Below are positions 26,641-35,550 of a stretch of DNA of 64,000 bases, piece after piece. Position numbers and translations under genes: made by a program. The stretch comes from Hoeflea phototrophica DFL-43 (GTDB lineage: Bacteria; Pseudomonadota; Alphaproteobacteria; Rhizobiales; Rhizobiaceae). The notes beneath the pieces are model-generated. The model made no database searches. It worked only from the letters and a program-made list of their open reading frames with translations, and was not told the origin of the DNA. The stretch covers positions 3,607,853 through 3,671,852 of the forward strand of contig NZ_CM002917.1 in assembly GCF_000154705.2 (NCBI RefSeq), given 5' to 3'. Within the stretch, counting starts at the first letter, position 1. Each line of letters opens with the position of its first letter.

Positions 26641-29085
26641 TCACATCCGGACGCGGAGCGCGCCGGGGTCGTAGAGCGGTTTGAGCGACGCAATCGCCTG
26701 ATGGCGTTCGCCCGCAATCTCGATTTCATAGCTGGATGCCAGAACATCCGCGGCGCTTTCACCCGCCGAGGGCACATAGCCAAGTCCGATGGCGCCACCG
26801 AGATGATGGCCATAATTGCCCGAGGTGATGATCGAGACGATCTCGCCGTCGCGCACGATCACCTCGTTGTGGAACAGCAAAGGCTCGGGATCCCTGAGCT
26901 GGAATTGCACCAGACGGCGGCTGAGCCCGGCTTCGCGCTTGGCCAGCACCGCATCGCGGCCGATGAAGTCGCCCTTGCCGGTCTTCACCGCAAAACCGAG
27001 ACCGGCCTCGAGCACATGATCCTCGTCGGTGATGTCGTGGCCGAAATGCCGGAAAGCCTTTTCGATGCGGCAGGAATCGAGCGTGTGCAACCCGCAGAGC
27101 TTCAGCCCGTGATCGCCGCCCGCTTCGGCCAGCGTTTCAAACACATGCGCGGCCTGGTCGCTGGAGACATAAAGCTCCCAGCCAAGTTCGCCGACATAGG
27201 TGACACGGTGCGCCCGTGCGAGACCCATCCCGATCTCGATCTCGCGCGCTATTCCGAAAGGATGCGCATCATTGGAGAAATCATTCGGGCTGACAGCCTG
27301 GAGCAATGACCGCGCATTCGGTCCCATCACACATAGCACGGCCTCTGCTGCGGTGACATCGGTGATGACAGCAAAGCTGTCGCCAACATGCCGCCGGAGC
27401 CAGGCGAGATCCCGTTGCAGCGTGGCGCCGGGCACCACCAGCAGGAAGGCGGTTTCAGTCAGCCGCGTCACGGTCAGATCGCATTCGATGCCACCGCGGG
27501 CATTGAGCATCTGGGTGTAGACAATCCGGCCCGGCGCAACGTCCATGTCATTGGCGCAAAGCCGTTGCAGGAACGAAAGTGCATCCCGCCCCTCAACCCG
27601 GATCTTTCCGAACGAGGTCATGTCGAACAGCCCGACAGCCTCGCGCACGGCCCTGTGCTCCCTGGCCTGGTTCTCAAACCAGTTCTGCCGCTTCCACGAA
27701 TACCGGTATTCCCGTTCCTGCCCCTCGTCGGCAAACCAGTTGGCCCGCTCCCAGCCGGCTGTTTCGCCGAACACCGCACCACGGGCTTTCAGATGCTCAT
27801 GGATCGGCGACCGGCGCACACCGCGCGCCGTTGCCTTCTGCCGGTAGGGAAAATGATCGGCATAGAGCAGGCCGAGCGTCTCGCTCACCCGCTCGCGCAG
27901 ATAATGCCGGTTCTTCTGAAACGGCTGCGCTCGCCTGATATCGACGTCCCAGAGATCGAAGGGCGGCTCGCCGTCATTGATCCACTGCGCCAGTGCAAAG
28001 CCCGCACCGCCCGAGGACACGATGCCGATGGAATTGTAGCCCGCGGCAACCCAATAACCGCTGACTTCCGGTGCCTCGCCGAGATAGTAGCTGTCATCGG
28101 GCGTGAAGCTCTCAGGCCCGTTGAAGAAGGTGTGAATGCCGGCAGTGGCGAGCAACGGCAGCCGGTTGACCGCCTGCTCGAGGATCGGCTCGAAATGATC
28201 GAAATCCTCCGGCAGCTGGTCAAAACAGAAATCTTCGCTGATCCCGTTCATGCCCCATGGCTTGGCGACCGGCTCGAAGGCACCGAGCAGCATCTTGCCG
28301 GCATCTTCCTTGTAGTAGGCGCATTCATCCGGTACCCTGAGCACCGGCAACCGCGACAGGCCTTCAATCGCCTCGGTCACAATGTAGAAATGCTCGCAGG
28401 CATGCAGCGGCAGCGTGACGCCGGATTGCGCGGCGAGATCGCGGCCCCACATGCCGCCGCAATTGACCACGATGTCCGCGTCAATCGTGCCTGCTTCTTC
28501 GCCCTGCTCCCAATTCACACCGGTGACCTTGCCCTCCGCAGTGTTGACCGCGGTGACCTTTACCCCCTCGATGATCTTGGCGCCGTTCTGCCGCGCCCCC
28601 TTGGCCAGCGCCATGGCGATATTGGCGGGGTCGCACTGACCATCGAGCGGCAGGTGCACCGCCGCCTTGACGTCGGAGATGTTGAGATGCGGATACATCT
28701 TCAACACTTCGTCAGGCCCGACTTCCTGAACGTCGACATCAAAGGCCCGTGCCAGCGACGCCTGCCGGTAAATCTCTTCCTTGCGCGCTTCCGTCAGCGC
28801 CACCGTGATCGATCCGCATTGCCGCATCCCCGTCGCAACACCGGTTTCTTCCTCAAGCTTGACGTAGAGATCGGCGGAATACTTGGCGAGCCGCGTCATG
28901 TTGATCGACGCCCGCAATTGCCCGATCAGACCGGCCGCATGCCAGGTTGTGCCCGAGGTCAGTTGCTTGCGTTCGAGAAGCACGATATCGCGCCAACCCA
29001 GCTTGGCGAGATGATAGGCGACCGAACAGCCGGACACGCCGCCCCCAATGATAACCGCACGTGCATGGGTGGGAGGTGTGGTCAT
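26641..29085 (-). CDS. FAD-dependent dimethylglycine/sarcosine dehydrogenase-like protein with GcvT domains
   Basis: An 814-residue cytosolic flavoenzyme. The N-terminal DAO domain starts VIIGGGVSGCSVAYHL near residue 11, and GTTWHAAG near 45 contains the His that is covalently linked to FAD in dimethylglycine dehydrogenase. From about residue 430 it has the FAO-central and GcvT-like folate-binding domains (GLFDMTSFGKIRVEGRDAL near 490, ELGWELYV near 645, C-terminal AIGLGYV). Such enzymes remove an N-methyl group oxidatively and hand the one-carbon unit to tetrahydrofolate. The start overlaps the MDR dehydrogenase stop (ATGA). It is a paralogue of the protein encoded at 30146-32593. Confidence 0.92.
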   Translation of the reverse strand: MTTPPTHARAVIIGGGVSGCSVAYHLAKLGWRDIVLLERKQLTSGTTWHAAGLIGQLRASINMTRLAKYSADLYVKLEEETGVATGMRQCGSITVALTEARKEEIYRQASLARAFDVDVQEVGPDEVLKMYPHLNISDVKAAVHLPLDGQCDPANIAMALAKGARQNGAKIIEGVKVTAVNTAEGKVTGVNWEQGEEAGTIDADIVVNCGGMWGRDLAAQSGVTLPLHACEHFYIVTEAIEGLSRLPVLRVPDECAYYKEDAGKMLLGAFEPVAKPWGMNGISEDFCFDQLPEDFDHFEPILEQAVNRLPLLATAGIHTFFNGPESFTPDDSYYLGEAPEVSGYWVAAGYNSIGIVSSGGAGFALAQWINDGEPPFDLWDVDIRRAQPFQKNRHYLRERVSETLGLLYADHFPYRQKATARGVRRSPIHEHLKARGAVFGETAGWERANWFADEGQEREYRYSWKRQNWFENQAREHRAVREAVGLFDMTSFGKIRVEGRDALSFLQRLCANDMDVAPGRIVYTQMLNARGGIECDLTVTRLTETAFLLVVPGATLQRDLAWLRRHVGDSFAVITDVTAAEAVLCVMGPNARSLLQAVSPNDFSNDAHPFGIAREIEIGMGLARAHRVTYVGELGWELYVSSDQAAHVFETLAEAGGDHGLKLCGLHTLDSCRIEKAFRHFGHDITDEDHVLEAGLGFAVKTGKGDFIGRDAVLAKREAGLSRRLVQFQLRDPEPLLFHNEVIVRDGEIVSIITSGNYGHHLGGAIGLGYVPSAGESAADVLASSYEIEIAGERHQAIASLKPLYDPGALRVRM

Positions 29086-30149
29086 GCATTGGACTCCGGC
29101 GGGATAAGAACAAGCTTTCCCGGATAGCGCTTGGAGAGGAAATCAGCCTGAGCCCGGGCAATCTCGAACAATGGGTAAGTTGCGGAAACCAGCGGCCGGA
29201 TCAGCCCCTTGTTGATCAGGTCCACCAGATGCTGGAACACCGAGGGCGGCTGATAGGTGCAGCCGAAAATCGTCAGATCATTGAGGTAGATGGTGCGCAA
29301 ATCCGCCTCAACGACAGGCCCAGCAATGGCGCCGGAAACCGCATAACGCCCGGCTGGAAGCAGGGCCTCCAGGAACCCGCCCAAGGCGGGACCGCCGACG
29401 ACATCGATCACCACATCCAGACTTTTCGGAGCAGCGGTTTCATCCCGCACTAGAATGTGCGCCGCACCGGCTTCCCGAACCGCATCAGCCTTGGACGCTG
29501 CGCATTGGCCCGTCACAACAGCGCCGCGCAGTTTCGCCAGTTGAACTGCAGCCAGCCCGACGCCGCCGGAAGCCCCGGTGACCAGAACCCGATCCCCTTC
29601 GCCAACCTGGGCTCTGGTCAGCAGGTTTTCCGCTGTTCCGAAGGCACAGGGCATTGCGGCAATCTCGGTGTCCGAGAGCTGCGATTCCGTCACGTCGTAA
29701 AGATGCCGGGCGGGCACGCGGCAGAACTGGGCAAAGGCACCATCATAATCCGACCCAAGCGCAACATAGGCCGTTGGCGCAGCATCGGTTGCTTCAGACT
29801 GGTTGGTCGGGCAGACCACCCGCTGTCCAATCGACCAGCCCGAGACGCCCGCTCCGATCGCCACGATCCGGCCGCAGAATTCGGCACCCTGAATGCGCGG
29901 AAAGTCCAGCGCACCGGCAAACGCGCCATCGGCATGGACGTCTCCTTCCGAGGTGGCGCCCTTGGCCTCCTTTGCATACCAGCCAAGCCGGGTGTTGATA
30001 TCGGTGTTGTTGACACCGGCGGCCATCACCCGAACCAGAACTTCCCCGTCACGCGGCACCGGCGTGGCAACATCCTCCCGGCAGCGCAACACTTCCGGCC
30101 CGCCATGGGCAGTCAATTCAACAGCGCTCATCAGGCTTGGCAGATTCAC
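29082..30149 (-). CDS. MDR-family alcohol dehydrogenase/quinone oxidoreductase
   Basis: A 355-residue NADPH-type oxidoreductase. The N-terminal GroES-like fold is followed by the Rossmann motif VTGASGGVGLAAVQLAKL near 188, which is the quinone-reductase subgroup signature; the usual zinc ligands are not evident. I use GTG 30149, whose GTGA overlaps the upstream stop; ATG 30131 would be six residues shorter and lacks a ribosome site. It lies between two paralogous flavoenzymes with overlaps at both ends, so it is made at the same time, but its substrate is unknown. Confidence 0.87.
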   Translation of the reverse strand: MNLPSLMSAVELTAHGGPEVLRCREDVATPVPRDGEVLVRVMAAGVNNTDINTRLGWYAKEAKGATSEGDVHADGAFAGALDFPRIQGAEFCGRIVAIGAGVSGWSIGQRVVCPTNQSEATDAAPTAYVALGSDYDGAFAQFCRVPARHLYDVTESQLSDTEIAAMPCAFGTAENLLTRAQVGEGDRVLVTGASGGVGLAAVQLAKLRGAVVTGQCAASKADAVREAGAAHILVRDETAAPKSLDVVIDVVGGPALGGFLEALLPAGRYAVSGAIAGPVVEADLRTIYLNDLTIFGCTYQPPSVFQHLVDLINKGLIRPLVSATYPLFEIARAQADFLSKRYPGKLVLIPPESNA

Positions 30150-32593
30150 CCACGAAGCCTTTCATTTGAGGGATCCCACAACGGCTGATCCGCCTGAACG
30201 GTGGCTGCGAAGCGCTCACCGAAAATCTCCACCTCAAGCTTCGTGCCAGGCGCAGTCAGATCATGGCGCACCATGCCCAGCGCGATGGATTTATCGATGC
30301 GGTGGCCCCAGCCACCCGAAGTGGTTTCACCGACCACCTCGCTGCCATCCCAGAGCGTTGACATATAGGGCGCGTCACAGTCTCCGGCCTCGATCACCAG
30401 CGTGACAAAGCGTTTGGACACACCCTGCTGGCGTTCGACCTCAAGCGCCTGCTTACCGACAAATTCCGGCTTGTCCCATTTGACAAAACGGTCCAGCCCG
30501 CCTTGAAGCACGGTGTAGTCGGTCGACAGATCGCCCTTCCAGGCGCGGTAGCTCTTCTCCAGACGCAGCGAGTTGAGCGCAAACATCCCGAAGGGCTTGA
30601 GCCCGTGCGGCTTGCCTGCCGCCATGACAGCATCAAACACCGCCGGCGTGTCTTCGACCTTGGAGTGGATTTCCCAGCCAAGCTCTCCAGCGAAGGAAAC
30701 CCGGATCAGCTGACACCAGATCCCGGCCACCTGGGCTGACTGATGCGTAAGCCATGGCTTCCCAAGATCTGCATCGGTGATACCCGACAGGATCTCGCGT
30801 GATTTCGGGCCGGTCAGGATGTGACAGGAGAACTGCTCGGTCACATCCTCGATCTTGATGTTCAGACCATCAGGCAGGTGCTTCAGGAGCCACTCATAAT
30901 CATGCCATTGCGCCGTCGCGGCGGTGATCAGGAAGAAGAAATCCTCACTCATGGCCATGATCGACATTTCGGTGACGATCCGGCCCTGGGCATCGGCGAA
31001 ATAGCCAAGCCCGATCCGGCCCGGCTTCGGCACCACACCGGTGATCAGCGTCGACAGCCAGTCGCGGGCGCCGGTTCCTTCGACCCGGAACCGCGAAAAG
31101 CCGGGAAGATCCAGAATTCCGGCGGCATCCCGCACGGCAAGGCACTCCTCACGGACCGCCTCGAACCAGGCGCCTTCGCGGCTCCAGATCTGGGTCGCCT
31201 CCTCGCTCACATCATCACCGGGGCGGGCAAACCAGTTGGCCCGCTCCCAGCCATTGTAGGCGCCGAATTGCGCCCTAAGCTCTGCCACCCGGTCATGCAC
31301 CGGCGAGAGCTTCTTGTTGCGGCCCGCAGGCCATGCGTGATGGGGGAAATGCATGCCATATTCATGGCCATAGACTTCCATGCCCTTGGCCACGCAATAA
31401 TCCTGATCACAGAACGAGGTGAAGCGGCGGGGGTCGCAGGACCACATGTCCCACTCGGTCTCGCCCTCGATAATCCATTCCGCCAGCACCTTCCCGGCAC
31501 CACCGCCCTGGCAGATTCCGAAAGTGAACACGCAGGCCTCGAAGGCATTGGGAACGCCCGGCATCGGCCCGATCAGCGGGTTGCCGTCCGGCGTGTAGGG
31601 GATCGGACCATTTATGTTCTTGGTCAGCCCGGCAGTGCCGAGCAGCGGTACCCGTTCACAGGCATCATTGATGTACCATTCCAGCCGCTCGAGATCATCG
31701 GGATAGAGCTGGAACGAGAAATCCTCGGGCATCGGATCATCCGGCGTGATCCAGTGCGCCTTGCAGTTTCGCTCATAGGGTCCGAGGTTGAAGCCGTTCT
31801 TTTCCTGCCGGAGATAGTAGGAACTGTCGACATCGCGCATCAGCGGCAGCTTGTTGCCGGTTTCCGCGGTCCAGGCAGCCACCTCAGGCACCTCGTCAAA
31901 CAGCATGTATTGATGGCTCATCACCATCATCGGCACATCACGGCCAAACCATTTGCCCACTTCGCGGGCGTAGTAGCCAGCCGCATTGACCACATATTCG
32001 CAGCGGATCTCGCCCTTGGGCGTCGAGATCACCCATTCGTCATTTTCGCGCCGCACTCCCGCAGCCGGACAGAAACGGTAGATCTTCGCGCCAAGATCCC
32101 GCGCGCCCTTGGCCAGCGCCTGGGTCAGCTGCGCCGGGTCGATGTCACCATCATTGGGATCATAGAGCGCGCCGGTGAGATCATGGATCTCGGCAAACGG
32201 ATAGCGGGACTTGATTTCCTCGGGGGAGAGGATGTCGAGATCCATGCCCTGATAGCGGCCCATGCCCGCCACCCGCTGGAATTCCTGCAGCCGCTCCTTG
32301 GAATGGCCCAGCCGGATCGAACCGGTGACATGATAATTCATCGGATAGTCGACCATCGCCGCCAGACCGCGATAGAGCTCGGCCGAGTAGCGTTGCATGT
32401 TCATGATCGACCAGGAGGACGAGAACGTCGGAACATTGCCCGCCGCGTGCCAGGTGGAGCCCGCCGTCAACTCATTCTTTTCAAGCAGCACACAGTCGGT
32501 CCAGCCGGCCTTTGCCAGGTGGTAAAGCGCCGACACACCGACCACTCCACCGCCGATGATCACGACCCGCGCTTGCCCTGCAATCTCACTCAC
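30146..32593 (-). CDS. FAD-dependent dimethylglycine/sarcosine dehydrogenase-like protein with GcvT domains (second copy)
   Basis: An 815-residue protein from GTG 32593, chosen for GAGGGA 7 bases upstream. The DAO domain opens VVIIGGGVVGVSALYHL, with GSTWHAAG as the flavinylation site. The C-terminal folate-binding part includes GILDLPGFSRFRVEGTGA near 500, ELGWEIHSK near 680 and GWGHRIDKSIALGMV near 770. The same domain order as the paralogue at 26641-29085 with clearly divergent sequence suggests consecutive demethylation steps or two substrates. It is the first gene of the minus-strand operon, divergent from the LysR gene. Confidence 0.92.
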   Translation of the reverse strand: MSEIAGQARVVIIGGGVVGVSALYHLAKAGWTDCVLLEKNELTAGSTWHAAGNVPTFSSSWSIMNMQRYSAELYRGLAAMVDYPMNYHVTGSIRLGHSKERLQEFQRVAGMGRYQGMDLDILSPEEIKSRYPFAEIHDLTGALYDPNDGDIDPAQLTQALAKGARDLGAKIYRFCPAAGVRRENDEWVISTPKGEIRCEYVVNAAGYYAREVGKWFGRDVPMMVMSHQYMLFDEVPEVAAWTAETGNKLPLMRDVDSSYYLRQEKNGFNLGPYERNCKAHWITPDDPMPEDFSFQLYPDDLERLEWYINDACERVPLLGTAGLTKNINGPIPYTPDGNPLIGPMPGVPNAFEACVFTFGICQGGGAGKVLAEWIIEGETEWDMWSCDPRRFTSFCDQDYCVAKGMEVYGHEYGMHFPHHAWPAGRNKKLSPVHDRVAELRAQFGAYNGWERANWFARPGDDVSEEATQIWSREGAWFEAVREECLAVRDAAGILDLPGFSRFRVEGTGARDWLSTLITGVVPKPGRIGLGYFADAQGRIVTEMSIMAMSEDFFFLITAATAQWHDYEWLLKHLPDGLNIKIEDVTEQFSCHILTGPKSREILSGITDADLGKPWLTHQSAQVAGIWCQLIRVSFAGELGWEIHSKVEDTPAVFDAVMAAGKPHGLKPFGMFALNSLRLEKSYRAWKGDLSTDYTVLQGGLDRFVKWDKPEFVGKQALEVERQQGVSKRFVTLVIEAGDCDAPYMSTLWDGSEVVGETTSGGWGHRIDKSIALGMVRHDLTAPGTKLEVEIFGERFAATVQADQPLWDPSNERLRG

Positions 32594-32675
32594 TTGTCGT
32601 TCCCTCAAATCACCACGTCCAAAGTGAGTATTGAGTCCGAAATTTCAGTTCGCAATTGGGTCCAAAGACCATTAT

Positions 32676-32694
32676 TAATCGACAAATCCGATTA
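32676..32694. promoter_or_regulatory. candidate LysR operator
   Basis: TAATCG-N7-CGATTA, an interrupted palindrome of the T-N11-A kind, lies in the divergent space between the LysR gene (starts 32728) and the flavoenzyme operon (starts 32593). Confidence 0.5.
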
Positions 32695-32727
32695 GGGTGC
32701 AAAGCAGCAAATCCCGGGAGAATGGCC

Positions 32728-33591
32728 ATGCAGATCGAATTGTTGGAGACGTTTCTCGATCTTATGGACACAAAAAGCTTCAATCGCACCGCCGATCGGC
32801 TGAACCTGACCCAGTCAACCGTGTCGGCACGGATCCATACGCTGGAAACTACGCTGGGCAAGAAGCTTTTCACCCGCAGCCGCGCCGGCACCCAGCCGAC
32901 ACCTGCCGGCTACCGCTTGCTCGACCATGCCCGCGCCCTGCGCCACCAATGGAACGAAGCCCGACGATCCGTGCAGAGCACCGGCAATTTCGACCAGTCG
33001 ATGCGCATCGGCATTCAGCATGATCTGGCCTCCAACCACATCGCCGACTGGGTTGCAGGTTTTCGCGCCATCCTGCCCAAAGCCGCGTTCTACATAGATC
33101 TCGATTTTTCCACCCAGATGAGCATCGATCTCCTGGCCGGCGAGCTGGATCTGTCGATCATGTTCACACCCAAGCACATGCCGGATCTGCACCACGAGCT
33201 CATTGGCGAGATTGGGTACAGGCTTGTCAGTTCCAATGCCCGGCGCATCGCAGAGATCAAGCCCGAGAGCTACATCTTCACCCGGTTCTCTCCGGCGTTC
33301 GAAAAGGTGCACAATCCGATGATGGCGGACCTCGCGGAGGCTCCGCTTTCAAGCGGACAGAACATCACCGTTTGCGGTCTTTTGTCATCGCTCGGCGGCT
33401 CAGCCTATGTGCTTGAGGAATCGGCAGAAGATCTGGTGGCAACGCAGGACTTTGACTATGTCGAGGACGCCCCGCGCATTCCGCAGGGCGTCTATTGCTC
33501 CATGCATCTGCGCAACCGCCACTCCCATGTCCACCGGCGCCTGCTTGAGAGCGTTCGCAGGCAGCTCGGATCGGATCCCGGCCGGGGGTGA
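32728..33591 (+). CDS. LysR-family transcriptional regulator
   Basis: A 287-residue DNA-binding regulator. ATG 32728 has GGGAG 7 bases upstream, better than ATG 32722. The winged helix is in residues 1-60 (MQIELLETFLDLMDTKSFNRTADRLNLTQSTVSARI), followed by the linker helix and a periplasmic-binding-like effector domain from about 88. It diverges from the DMGDH/MttB operon and is its probable regulator, with a suitable palindrome between them. The effector is likely the methylated amine or a product of it (inference). Confidence 0.88.
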   Translation: MQIELLETFLDLMDTKSFNRTADRLNLTQSTVSARIHTLETTLGKKLFTRSRAGTQPTPAGYRLLDHARALRHQWNEARRSVQSTGNFDQSMRIGIQHDLASNHIADWVAGFRAILPKAAFYIDLDFSTQMSIDLLAGELDLSIMFTPKHMPDLHHELIGEIGYRLVSSNARRIAEIKPESYIFTRFSPAFEKVHNPMMADLAEAPLSSGQNITVCGLLSSLGGSAYVLEESAEDLVATQDFDYVEDAPRIPQGVYCSMHLRNRHSHVHRRLLESVRRQLGSDPGRG

Positions 33592-33615
33592 GCAGGGTTG
33601 GGCCAACCAGTTGCT

Positions 33616-34209
33616 CTACACAGCGATGCGTTGCTCGGGATGGTTCGACAGGGTTTTCCAGATCCGCCAGGCCTCCAGCGCCGCTAGCGGAATGAAGTGA
33701 ACCAGCGCCGGGCCCAGATTGTTGTGCACGAAGATCCAGTGCAGCAAGGTCAGCACCGCAGCCGGATAGACAAACCGCTGCAGCGTTTTCCAGCCAACCA
33801 GCAGCCACCGCTGCGAGGCATTGTTGCTGGTCAGTCCAAGCGGGATGAAAATCGCAAAGGCAAGCCAGCCGGTCCAGATTCCAAGCTGCCAGAACTCATC
33901 GAGCATCGGCTGAAGCGCGCCGCTCTCCATGATGTAAAACACCGTGTGCAGCACCGCATAGAGAAACGCTGCCACGCCCAGGGGCCGGCGCCTGCGCATC
34001 AGCCAGTTGAGCCATCCGGCCTTGGGAAAGATCATCCTGAGCGGCGTGATCATCATCGCGATGATCATGAAACGCGCGGCAAACTCACCGGTCGGATGCA
34101 ACAGGCCCTCGGCTTTGCCCGGATCGGATATCACCGCCAACAACATCGGAATGGCAGGCAGCGCCAGCACTGCCCAGAAAAGATATTTCGACGACAAAAC
34201 CCGGCCCAT
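33616..34209 (-). CDS. ferric reductase-like transmembrane protein (MsrQ-like)
   Basis: A 197-residue inner-membrane protein with about six hydrophobic segments and the ferric-reductase-like core: RRRRPLGVAAFLYAVLHTVFYI near 75 and LTLLHWIFVH near 155 supply conserved His that could bind b-type haem. It resembles MsrQ, which feeds electrons to the periplasmic methionine sulfoxide reductase MsrP, but no msrP gene is adjacent. It starts at ATG 34209 after AAGGAG and is convergent with the LysR gene. Confidence 0.8.
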   Translation of the reverse strand: MGRVLSSKYLFWAVLALPAIPMLLAVISDPGKAEGLLHPTGEFAARFMIIAMMITPLRMIFPKAGWLNWLMRRRRPLGVAAFLYAVLHTVFYIMESGALQPMLDEFWQLGIWTGWLAFAIFIPLGLTSNNASQRWLLVGWKTLQRFVYPAAVLTLLHWIFVHNNLGPALVHFIPLAALEAWRIWKTLSNHPEQRIAV

Positions 34210-34227
34210 CGGAAAACTCCTTCAATT

Positions 34228-34245
34228 CGTGGCTCCCAAGCCACG
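34228..34245 (-). other. hairpin in the leader of the ferric-reductase-like gene
   Basis: A 7-bp stem (CGTGGCT with AGCCACG) with a 4-base loop, just ahead of the AAGGAG ribosome site. It could affect translation or RNA stability. Confidence 0.4.
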
Positions 34246-34329
34246 GGTAGGAGTAATCGGTCCAAGGATCAGAACCTAGTTAAACTCTTGTAATGAAGCC
34301 GAGGCAGGCACGGCACTGCTGTGCTTCGG

Positions 34330-35436
34330 TCAGCGTTGCCAGGTGCTGATCTGATGCGCCGATGTCTCCAGCCAGGTTGGGCTCACCTCAACACCCCATC
34401 CCGGCAAATCGGTCACCGTCGCCTTGCCATCGACAATCTCGTAGGGCGACGCAACGAACAGATCATCCTGCCAGGGGTAGTAATCCTCTCCTTCGATGGA
34501 GAATTCGAGGTATTTGCCGGCATTCGGGATCGCCCGCAGCAAATGCATGGTGAAAAGCGTCACCATGGAAAGATTGGCCGCATGCGGCGTGCAGGGCAGC
34601 CCGGCCTTGTGCGCCATCTCCGCTACCCGAAGCGTGCGGGTGATCCCGCCCAGATAACAGATGTCGGGCTGAACGATGTCGACAGCCTTCATCTCGATCA
34701 TCCGGCGCCAGTTCTGCAACTCGCAATCCTGTTCCCCGCCGGTCACGTCGATCGAAAGCGCATTGGTCACCTGCTGGGTCTGCTCATACTCCCAATAGGG
34801 GCATGGCTCCTCGTAATGGCTGATACCGTTCTGCTCGAGCATCTTGCCCACCTCGATGGCCTGCTCCGGCCCGTAACAGGAATTGGCATCCACCAGCAGT
34901 GCGACACTGTCATCCATGGCAGCACGTATTGTCGGGACAATTTCCTCGGTGCGGCCCGGCCACTCATCCTGCCCGCGGCCACACTCGGCGCCAATGCGGA
35001 ACTTGAAGGCATCAAAGCCAAACCGGTCGCGCAGCCGGCTCAGCCGCGCCGCCTCGTCTTTCGGCGTAATGTCACGCTTCATCGACGACCCGTAAGCCCT
35101 CACCGTGCCCGGCGTGCCTCCGATCAGTTCGCACACAGGCTTGCCCTCAAGCCGTCCGCGCAGATCCCATAACGCCGTGTCCAGCCCGCCAAGGGCGCGG
35201 CGCAGATAGGAACCCGGGAACTTGTGCTCCTTTTCCGGAATGATATCGACGAGGTAATCGATATCCAGGGCCGGTTTCCCAAGCGCGTAAGGTGCGACTT
35301 GCCGGTGCAGCACCTGCGCGGTGATGTCCGCGTAATAGGGCGCGACCTGCCCCCACCCCGTCTCGCCGCTGTCGGTCGTCACTTTGACGAAGCAGACGAA
35401 TTCATTGGCAAAGGTCTCGATATCGGCAATTTTCAT
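34330..35436 (-). CDS. mandelate racemase/muconate-lactonizing (enolase superfamily) enzyme
   Basis: A 368-residue protein from ATG 35436 ([13 protein letters not shown]); the frame is open further upstream, but that part overlaps the regulator gene. The enolase-superfamily barrel is recognisable: AFKFRIGAE near 160 with basic residues, metal-binding VDANSCYG near 195, HYEEPCP near 223, and GGEQDC near 245. The family abstracts a proton alpha to a carboxylate and includes sugar-acid dehydratases and racemases. It diverges from a MocR-type regulator with a shared operator, so expression is probably inducer-controlled. I cannot name the substrate. Confidence 0.85.
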   Translation of the reverse strand: MKIADIETFANEFVCFVKVTTDSGETGWGQVAPYYADITAQVLHRQVAPYALGKPALDIDYLVDIIPEKEHKFPGSYLRRALGGLDTALWDLRGRLEGKPVCELIGGTPGTVRAYGSSMKRDITPKDEAARLSRLRDRFGFDAFKFRIGAECGRGQDEWPGRTEEIVPTIRAAMDDSVALLVDANSCYGPEQAIEVGKMLEQNGISHYEEPCPYWEYEQTQQVTNALSIDVTGGEQDCELQNWRRMIEMKAVDIVQPDICYLGGITRTLRVAEMAHKAGLPCTPHAANLSMVTLFTMHLLRAIPNAGKYLEFSIEGEDYYPWQDDLFVASPYEIVDGKATVTDLPGWGVEVSPTWLETSAHQISTWQR

Positions 35437-35479
35437 TTTCGCACCCGGCTTGGAAAAGGGACCCACCCGTAGCGGATCA

Positions 35480-35525
35480 ATTGGACTTGCGATAAGGTCC
35501 ATTATGGCAAAGCTTGCAGTCCAAT
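35480..35525. promoter_or_regulatory. candidate MocR operator in the divergent promoter
   Basis: ATTGGA-N12-TCCATT (35480-35503) is followed by a third half-site TCCAAT at 35520-35525, preceded by TTGCAG. The 12-mer TTGCAGTCCAAT recurs exactly at 37076-37087, ahead of the ABC importer. Confidence 0.65.
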
Positions 35526-35550
35526 TTATGACGTTGACCGGAGCGGCCTG

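Noticed and set aside
26269..27309. 346-codon plus-strand frame across the MttB and flavoenzyme genes
   Set aside because: It spans the ends of two real genes on the other strand and lacks a ribosome site.
27388..29127. 579-codon open frame opposite the first DMGDH-like gene
   Set aside because: Same reason: antisense of a well-supported gene, composition His/Arg/Gly rich without motifs.
30821..32695. 624-codon open frame on the plus strand opposite the second DMGDH-like gene
   Set aside because: It is antisense to a clear family member; the long frame follows from codon bias in GC-rich DNA and its residues show no domain.
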